Shown here one piece after another: positions 58,429-64,000 of a stretch of DNA of 64,000 nucleotides (positions are counted from its first letter, which is position 1; every line of letters starts with the position of its first letter). The stretch lies in assembly GCF_009711205.1 (NCBI RefSeq), contig NZ_WMIG01000015.1, forward strand, positions 37,687 to 101,686, read 5' to 3'. The translations under genes and the position numbers were made by a program. The notes under the pieces are model-generated. The model made no database searches, was not told the DNA's origin, and was given only the letters and a program-made list of their open reading frames with translations. The DNA comes from Paracoccus litorisediminis. GTDB lineage: Bacteria; Pseudomonadota; Alphaproteobacteria; Rhodobacterales; Rhodobacteraceae.

Positions 58429-61400
58429 TCAGGTGGTGATGCCGGTCACTTCAAGAATGGCGCGCCGGGTGGTCAGTTGCGCCGCAGCGCTGGCGCGATC
58501 GGCAATGTCATGCAGGGCCTGCCGGGCCGCGCCGTCGCCCTTGCCCCATGCCGCCAGCGCATGGCCAAAGCCGATATGCAAATCGGACCAAGGGGTTGGC
58601 TCGTCCTTGGTATAGGCGGCAAGGGCCGCTGCCTGCCGCCCCGCCCCGTCCCAATCGCCCGCCTGCGCACAGGCCCGGATCGCATAGGCGCGAAAGCGGT
58701 AATGGTTATGCCCGACGCAACCGCCCGCCAGCAGGGCCTCGCCCTCGGCCAGAGAGGTGCTGCGCTGGTCGGGATCGCAGCAGGTCATCGCATGCGAGGC
58801 CAGAACCCAGGGCCCGATGAAATTCATCGCCCCCATACTGCGGGCCTGCTCCAGCACATCGCAGGCCAGCGCATGCGCGGTGGGAACGTCGCCTTCGGAC
58901 AGGCAGACGCGCACCAGCGTCTCGCGCAGGAAGGGCAGAAAGCGCGGGGCACCAAGTTCCTGCGCGGCCTCCAGCCCGCGTTCGATCTGCTGCCGGGCGG
59001 CGTCATGTTCGGCCATGGACTGATAGATCCAACCCGCTGTAAGGCGCGCGACGATCTCGGGGCGCAGCTGGCCGATCCGCTGGGCCAGCGTGGCGGAACG
59101 CAGCGCCTCGTCCAGCGCGGCGCGGGTTTCCAGCATGTAGATCTTGGTCGTGCCCAGCATGAAGCGATTGGCGCATTCGACGCTGCTCAGGGCATGCGCG
59201 TCGCAAAGCGCCAGACATTCCTCGAACACGCCATGGGCAAGATGCATCCGGCCCTGCGCGTAATAGGCATCGCCAAGGCCGCTCAGTGCGCGGGCCCGCA
59301 GTTCCGGGTGATCGGCGCGAACCGCATAGTCAAAGGCCTGACGATGCGCGGCAAGACAGCCACCGAAATCGCCGCGTGGAAAGCAAAGCCCGCCTTTCAA
59401 GTAATGCAGCCGGGCCAGATCGGGCAGGAATTCGGCCTCGGCATCGCGCATCAGGGTTTCGGTCTCGGCAATCATCGCGAAGGCATCGTCAATCCGGTCC
59501 AGAACCCGCATGGTCGAGACCAACCCGATCCGCGCCTTCAGCGCCGCAGCAGGCCCCTTCGCTTCGGCCAGTGCCGATTCAAAGGCGGCAATGGATTCCG
59601 GGCCACGCCCCAGATCGCGCAGCACATCGCCGCGCAGCAGCAGCAAGGGCACGCGGATATCGTCCCCGGCCAATGCCAATCCGCGATCGACAAGCGCGAT
59701 GGCGCTGTCGCGGCGGTGCCGATCCAGCACCTCATTTGCGGCGGTCAGATAGGCGGCGGCGGCATCGGGGTCGGCCGCCTTCTCAAGATGCTCGGCATGA
59801 AGCAACCGATCATGGGGCGCGAACCAGTCGGCTGCGGCGCGATGCAGGCGGCGCAACTGGTCACGCAGGATCTGGGAATAGACCGCATCGCGGATCAGCG
59901 CGTGGTGGAACAGATAGCCGTCCTCATGCCGCCGGATCAGCGCGCTTCCCTCCAGCACCGCCAGATTGTCGATGCGGATTCCGGCAATCGCCGCCGCCGC
60001 CGCCATGTCGAAACGCTGCCCGATCACCGAGGCGGCAATCAGGATTCGGCGGTTGTCTTCGCTGAGCATGTCGACGCGGGACTGGATCAGGCCCTGAATC
60101 GTCTCGGGGACATTGGCTTCTTGCGGGTCCGAGCCGCTGCGCAGCAATTGTTCAAGGAAAAGCGGGTTGCCCTCGGCGCGGCGCACGCAGGCGACGACAA
60201 ACTCACCCTGCGCCCCGTGCAGGGCAAGGCCAAGCTCCAGCCCCTCCTCGATGCTGATGGCGTTCAGGTCGATCTGCCGGACCTGCGCGTCAAGCCCGGC
60301 AAACAGTTCCTGCGGGTCGATCAGGCGTTCGGTGCGGCGCTCGGTCAGAATCAGGCAGACCCGCGCCTGCGGAACCGTCCCGGCCAGAACCGACAGGATG
60401 GCGCGGGTTTCCGCATCGGCCCAATGGATGTCCTCGACCACCAGCAGCAGCGGGCGGGCGCGGGCGCTGGCCTGAACCACGCGGGCGACGACCGCCCTGC
60501 GACCCTCGGCCAGGGCCGCGGAATCCAGCCCGGCGAAAAAGGCCTGCGCGGTTCCCGCAGGCACAAGCCCCAAGGCCAGCTCAAAGAACCGCGCCCCGGC
60601 CGGGTCCAGCGCGCCCTGACGCAGATATTCCTCGGTCCGCGCCCGGACGGCATCCGCGCTGGCATCGCGCGGCAGACCGGATAAGGCGGCAAGGATGTCA
60701 CGGTCGACGCTGGCCTTTTCGCCCAGACCAAAGTCCAGAACCAACGTCCGGTGCGAGGCGAAACCGGCATCCTGCGCCATGGACAGGATCTGTTCGACCA
60801 AGGCGGTCTTGCCAATTCCGGCCTCACCACGAATATGCAGCACACCGCCCGGTGGGCCCGTCGCGCAAGCCCGCAGAAGGTTGTCTGCCAACGCGATTTC
60901 GGTCTTGCGACCAACGAAGCGGCTGGGTGCGGAGGCCGCCCGCAGCGCCCGGAAACGGTGGACAGGGACCGGGCCGTCAAAGCCCTGCACCTCGATCCGG
61001 CGTTCCTGATCGCAGATGATCCGACCTTCCAGCCCGCGATAGACGCGCTCAGAGATCAAGGTCTCGCCGGCCTCGGCATTGTCGGCAATGCGCGAGGCCA
61101 GATTGACCGAATCCCCGCTGACGGTAAAACCGATGCCGCCCAACTCGCCCAGACCGCCCTGCGCGAAAAGCACCTGTCCGACCGCGATGCCGATATGGAT
61201 CGACAACTCGCGCCCTGTCCGCGCCGACAGCCCCGGCATGGCCGCATGCATGGCGATCGAGGCAGTCAGCGCGCGCTCGGCCTCATTGCCATGCGACCGC
61301 TCGGTGCCGAACACTGCCATGACGCAATCGCCGATATGGCTGACCGTGCCGCCCGTCTGCCGCAGGATCGCATCGAATTGCGAGAAGAACTCGGACAGCA

Positions 61401-61689
61401 GCACATGCATGTCCTCGCTGGGCAATTCGCGGGTCAGGCGCGTGTATCCGGTCAGGTCGGCAAACAGCACAACCACGGCGCGCAACTGTGCCTCGGCCGG
61501 TGTCCGGGCGACGGAGGCGATCGCGGCAAGGATCTGCTTGCGATGCCCAAGAGAACTGATGCCGATTTCCTTGAGATCGGCATCGGTCAGCGTGGCCAGC
61601 AGATCGTCGGTCAGGTGGTTGCGTTCGAAATGGGGCAGATAAAGCGACAGTTGCAATTCGCGAAGGAGACGCTCGACCAGAGGCATCAT
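58429..61689 (-). CDS. Class III adenylate/guanylate cyclase with SAM, ATPase and TPR domains
   Basis: 1086 aa from the ATG at 61689 (GGAGGG upstream; a 17-codon longer start lacks one). Order: SAM domain (about 5-60), cyclase domain (about 70-215), AAA/AfsR-type ATPase (Walker A GEAGIGKTAL near 290; VVEDIHWADAE), then TPR-like helices to the end. Cyclase metal Asp residues are in FADLTGYT and HIGDCVMAVFG; SGDSVNLASR gives Asp, Asn and Arg. The base-selecting Lys normally two before the IGD is Ser. Multi-domain cyclases of this type link signals to cAMP. Confidence 0.85.
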   Translation of the reverse strand: MMPLVERLLRELQLSLYLPHFERNHLTDDLLATLTDADLKEIGISSLGHRKQILAAIASVARTPAEAQLRAVVVLFADLTGYTRLTRELPSEDMHVLLSEFFSQFDAILRQTGGTVSHIGDCVMAVFGTERSHGNEAERALTASIAMHAAMPGLSARTGRELSIHIGIAVGQVLFAQGGLGELGGIGFTVSGDSVNLASRIADNAEAGETLISERVYRGLEGRIICDQERRIEVQGFDGPVPVHRFRALRAASAPSRFVGRKTEIALADNLLRACATGPPGGVLHIRGEAGIGKTALVEQILSMAQDAGFASHRTLVLDFGLGEKASVDRDILAALSGLPRDASADAVRARTEEYLRQGALDPAGARFFELALGLVPAGTAQAFFAGLDSAALAEGRRAVVARVVQASARARPLLLVVEDIHWADAETRAILSVLAGTVPQARVCLILTERRTERLIDPQELFAGLDAQVRQIDLNAISIEEGLELGLALHGAQGEFVVACVRRAEGNPLFLEQLLRSGSDPQEANVPETIQGLIQSRVDMLSEDNRRILIAASVIGQRFDMAAAAAIAGIRIDNLAVLEGSALIRRHEDGYLFHHALIRDAVYSQILRDQLRRLHRAAADWFAPHDRLLHAEHLEKAADPDAAAAYLTAANEVLDRHRRDSAIALVDRGLALAGDDIRVPLLLLRGDVLRDLGRGPESIAAFESALAEAKGPAAALKARIGLVSTMRVLDRIDDAFAMIAETETLMRDAEAEFLPDLARLHYLKGGLCFPRGDFGGCLAAHRQAFDYAVRADHPELRARALSGLGDAYYAQGRMHLAHGVFEECLALCDAHALSSVECANRFMLGTTKIYMLETRAALDEALRSATLAQRIGQLRPEIVARLTAGWIYQSMAEHDAARQQIERGLEAAQELGAPRFLPFLRETLVRVCLSEGDVPTAHALACDVLEQARSMGAMNFIGPWVLASHAMTCCDPDQRSTSLAEGEALLAGGCVGHNHYRFRAYAIRACAQAGDWDGAGRQAAALAAYTKDEPTPWSDLHIGFGHALAAWGKGDGAARQALHDIADRASAAAQLTTRRAILEVTGITT

Positions 61690-61848
61690 ATCCCTCCGTA
61701 AGTTTCCGCGCGGGCCAACATCGTCTTTGTTGAATTTCATATCATTAGGTCAGGCCTGACGCTGGGGCAATTGTTTTAACCGCCCTGCTGGTCCGGCGCG
61801 GGATACAGACAATGCTGAATCCGTATGCTTAATATCCATACATTGATG

Positions 61849-61866
61849 ATTGTATGCCCATACAAT
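61849..61866. promoter_or_regulatory. Palindromic operator, probable MocR site
   Basis: ATTGTATG-CC-CATACAAT, a perfect 8-bp inverted repeat, with a direct half site CCATACATT at 61836. Lies between the cyclase start (61689, leftward) and DUF983 (61918, rightward). The same half site recurs twice before the mocR gene. Confidence 0.65.
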
Positions 61867-61917
61867 TCGCGTATGATCACCGCAAGCGAATCGAGCTGTC
61901 GCAGGGGATGATGTGCG

Positions 61918-62322
61918 ATGATGAAGCAAGGACAGATGCTGGTTCAGGGCGCTGAAAACGTGAAGCCCGCAATGTTGCGGGGGGCTTGCCTGAAATGCCC
62001 ACGCTGCGGCGAAGGCAGGATGTTTTCGGGCTATCTGAAGGTCGCAGCCAGTTGCGACGCTTGTGGATTGGACCTGACACCGCAGCGCGCGGATGACGGA
62101 CCCGCTTATTTCGTGATTCTGATTGTCGCCCATCTGATCGGGTTTTCACTGCCGGTCATGTTCAACCTGATCGGCGACAGGCCGACGACGATCGCGGTCA
62201 CTTTGGGCCTTGCCAGTATCGTGCTGTCTCTGGCCCTGCTGCCCCCTGTGAAGGGCAGCTTCGTCGCCTTTCAATGGGCCAAGGGCATGCACGGGTTTCA
62301 GCCCGGCACGCAGACGCAGTAG
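61918..62322 (+). CDS. DUF983 membrane protein with zinc-ribbon-like Cys pairs
   Basis: 134 aa. CPRCGEG and CDACG at about 27-52 form a zinc-ribbon-like segment, then two membrane helices (FVILIVAHLIGFSLPVMF, ITVALTLGL-type region) and LLPPVKGSFVAFQWAKGM typical of DUF983. Often near cytochrome oxidase genes, role unknown. Start at 61918 has little ribosome-site support (ggggatga upstream). The MocR palindrome is 52 bases upstream. Confidence 0.8.
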   Translation: MMKQGQMLVQGAENVKPAMLRGACLKCPRCGEGRMFSGYLKVAASCDACGLDLTPQRADDGPAYFVILIVAHLIGFSLPVMFNLIGDRPTTIAVTLGLASIVLSLALLPPVKGSFVAFQWAKGMHGFQPGTQTQ

Positions 62323-62324
62323 AC

Positions 62325-62354
62325 CCATACAAACCAACAATACATCCATACAAT
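62325..62354. promoter_or_regulatory. Direct-repeat half sites before mocR
   Basis: CCATACAAA at 62325-62333 and CCATACAAT at 62346-62354, 21 bases apart (two helical turns), ending 12 bases before the mocR ATG. They match the half site of the palindrome at 61849. Suggests autorepression. Confidence 0.65.
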
Positions 62355-62366
62355 ACGAGTAACCCC

Positions 62367-63743
62367 ATGTGGAAGCCGCGACTGATCGAAAACGCCCGGA
62401 TGAAATATCTGGGCATCGTCGAGGCACTGGCGGAGGATATCCGCGCCGGGCGCATCGCGCCGGGCGAACGTGTGCCGCCCCAGCGCAGCGTCGCCGAGGC
62501 GCTTGACGTCGACCTGACCACCGTCACCCGCGCCTTCAACGAGGCGCGCCGCCAGGGGCTGGTTCAGGCGCAGGCAGGACGCGGCACCTTTGTCAGCGAG
62601 GCTTTGGACGGCAAAGCCGCGGATTTGGCGCAGCCGCTGATCGATCTCAGCATGAATATACCCTCGCAGCCAGCCGATGTCGATTTCCGCAAGCTGTTCC
62701 CGACCGGCATCGCAAGCATTCTGGGGGGCACGCAGGGCCTGCTGAGCCTGCACTATCAGGAAAGCACCGGGGCCGAGCCCGACCGCCGGGCCGCCGCAAA
62801 CTGGCTGGGCGCGCGGATCGAAGGACTGTCCCCCGACCGTATCGTTTTGACCGGCGGGGCGCAAAGCGCGCTGTTTGCGGTCTGCGAATTGCTGCTGCGG
62901 CGTGGCGACGTGATCGCGGCGGGGGCGATGACCTATCCGGGGATCAAGGCCGTCGCCATCCAGAAGGGGCTGGAAATCGCCGCGCTGGACATGGACGATC
63001 AGGGCATCATTCCCGACGCGTTCGACCGCGCCTGTCGTGATCGTCACGTCAGGGCGCTGTATCTGATCCCCAGCATCGACAACCCGACCACCGCGACTTT
63101 GCCCGAGGATCGGCGCAGGGCCTTAGCCCAGATCGCGCGCCAGCACGGCGTCGCGATCATCGAGGATGACCCTTACACCCCGCTGTTGCCCGAACGCCGG
63201 GTGACGATGGCCGAGCTTGCCCCGGACCTGACCTGGCATATCGCGACCCTGTCGAAATGCGCCTCGCCCGCGCTGCGCGTCGCCTATGTCGTGGCCCCTG
63301 CGGCGACCCAAGCGCTGAGGCTGGCGGGCGTCCTGCGCGCCACCATCCTGATGGCCCCGCCGCTGATGTCGGCGCTGGCCAGTCGCTGGATCGCCGACGG
63401 CACGCTGGACCAGATCACCGCGGCGATCCGCGTCGAAAACGCCCTGCGCCAGAAGCTGGCGGGCTCGGTCCTGAAAGGCATGGATTTCGCCGCCGACCCG
63501 CATGGCCATCATCTGTGGCTGCGCCTGCCCAACCATTGGCGCGCGGCGGACTTTGCCGAACATGCCGACCGGGCCGGAGTCTCGGTCGTGCCGGGGCAGG
63601 TCTTTGCCACGGCCTCCCATCCGATCGAGGCAGTGCGCATCTCGCTGGGGGTGGCCCCGGATCGCGGCGATCTTGAGGACGGGCTGATGCTGCTGTCCGG
63701 CCTGATCGCGCAGCCCTCACTGGGCGCAAGGGCCGTCGTCTAG
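62367..63743 (+). CDS. MocR-type regulator (GntR HTH plus aminotransferase-like domain)
   Basis: 458 aa. Winged helix at about 10-80 (LAEDIRAGRIAPGERVPPQRSVAEAL-like, TTVTRAFNEARRQGLV), linker, then a fold-type I PLP domain with LTGGAQSALFAV, LIPSIDNPTTATLP, DDPYTPLLP and the PLP lysine in IATLSKCASPALR. MocR proteins sense PLP or amines. Its operators CCATACAA occur before itself and before DUF983/cyclase. cydA follows after 105 bases. Confidence 0.92.
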   Translation: MWKPRLIENARMKYLGIVEALAEDIRAGRIAPGERVPPQRSVAEALDVDLTTVTRAFNEARRQGLVQAQAGRGTFVSEALDGKAADLAQPLIDLSMNIPSQPADVDFRKLFPTGIASILGGTQGLLSLHYQESTGAEPDRRAAANWLGARIEGLSPDRIVLTGGAQSALFAVCELLLRRGDVIAAGAMTYPGIKAVAIQKGLEIAALDMDDQGIIPDAFDRACRDRHVRALYLIPSIDNPTTATLPEDRRRALAQIARQHGVAIIEDDPYTPLLPERRVTMAELAPDLTWHIATLSKCASPALRVAYVVAPAATQALRLAGVLRATILMAPPLMSALASRWIADGTLDQITAAIRVENALRQKLAGSVLKGMDFAADPHGHHLWLRLPNHWRAADFAEHADRAGVSVVPGQVFATASHPIEAVRISLGVAPDRGDLEDGLMLLSGLIAQPSLGARAVV

Positions 63744-63848
63744 GCATCAAGGCCCGCCTCAGGGTTATTCTCCGGGGGTTTTCGCCCGCGTCTTATCTGT
63801 TCAGGCCGGTCCCCCGCGGGCCGACCCATTCATCAGGATTTTTCGGTC

Positions 63849-64000
63849 ATGTTTACGCTGAGTGCGTTGGAGTTGGCGCGAGTTCAGTTTGGTTTCACGG
63901 TGTCGTTTCACATTGTGTTCCCGGCGATCACGATTGGTCTGGCGAGCTATCTGGCGGTGCTTGAGGGGTTGTGGCTGTGGACGCGGGACCGGGCCTATCT
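63849..64000 (+). CDS. cydA: Cytochrome bd-type ubiquinol oxidase subunit I, N-terminal part (cut by window edge)
   Basis: The first 50 codons are visible. LSALELARVQFGFTVSFHIVF carries the heme-ligand His at residue 21 (H19 in E. coli) followed by PAITIGLASYLAVLEGLWL, the first membrane helix of CydA. Quinol oxidase with high oxygen affinity or cyanide-insensitive (CIO) type; which cannot be told yet. AGGA lies 10 bases before the ATG at 63849. Upstream 63744-63848 has GC-rich pairing (GGCC...GGCC) but no FNR-type box that I can see. Confidence 0.9.
   Translation, partial: MFTLSALELARVQFGFTVSFHIVFPAITIGLASYLAVLEGLWLWTRDRAY

Noticed and set aside
58477..60684. 735-codon open frame opposite the cyclase gene
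   Set aside because: No domain recognised; the minus-strand product has ordered SAM, cyclase, ATPase and TPR regions.
1..64000. Mobile elements, prophage, CRISPR, tRNA or rRNA
   Set aside because: No transposase, integrase, spaced repeats or RNA-gene signatures were recognised anywhere in the window.

Overview
The window looks like chromosomal or chromid DNA of an alphaproteobacterium, most likely Rhodobacterales and Paracoccus-like. This is an inference from GC-rich sequence with G/C-ending codons, GGAGG-type ribosome sites, many TRAP and ABC uptake systems next to catabolic genes, an anaerobic ubiquinone cluster (UbiXD/UbiTUV) with an FNR/NNR-type box, and a cytochrome bd gene. I saw no rRNA, tRNA, transposase, integrase or CRISPR array. 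Nearly every base is in tightly packed operons, and no gene-free stretch exceeds about 300 bases.

Layout: (1) 1-1790: the start of a TIM-barrel isomerase gene, then a PadR regulator fused to a siderophore-interacting flavoreductase with a duplicated palindrome in front. (2) 1795-21246: a large aromatic meta-cleavage cluster with TRAP and MFS uptake, a flavin monooxygenase, an amidohydrolase/decarboxylase-type protein, two FAH proteins, a dienelactone hydrolase, an SDR, an NTF2-like protein, HpaD-type ring cleavage, HpaF isomerase, IclR and GntR regulators, a DUF3500 protein, succinate-semialdehyde dehydrogenase, HpaH hydratase, HpaI aldolase and a frameshifted outer-membrane barrel. (3) 21436-28123: an acyltransferase, then an operon of LacI regulator, membrane di-iron hydroxylase, Rieske ferredoxin, sugar-binding protein, ferredoxin reductase and TIM-barrel isomerase. 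(4) 28250-45194: two dipeptide-type ABC transporters, each beside sugar-acid enzymes and a GntR regulator. (5) 45198-49484: a xylose-type ABC importer with a divergent LacI regulator. (6) 49494-54056: ubiX-ubiD divergent from ubiT-ubiU-ubiV around a perfect FNR-type box. (7) 54163-64000: an EamA protein, a SulP-STAS-cNMP transporter, a flavin oxidase, a very large class III cyclase/ATPase/TPR protein, DUF983, a MocR regulator with clear operators, and the 5' end of cydA.

How the parts fit: the aromatic cluster contains most of the homoprotocatechuate route (ring cleavage, isomerisation, decarboxylation, hydration, aldol cleavage, succinate-semialdehyde oxidation) but no recognisable CHMS dehydrogenase. 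It also carries extra front-end enzymes and DUF3500, so its true substrate is open. Its five transcription units share a 16-base element, always in the same orientation and 67-94 bases before a start codon. This is the strongest undescribed regulatory signal in the window. The second system worth attention is the membrane hydroxylase with its own Rieske/reductase chain under a LacI regulator.
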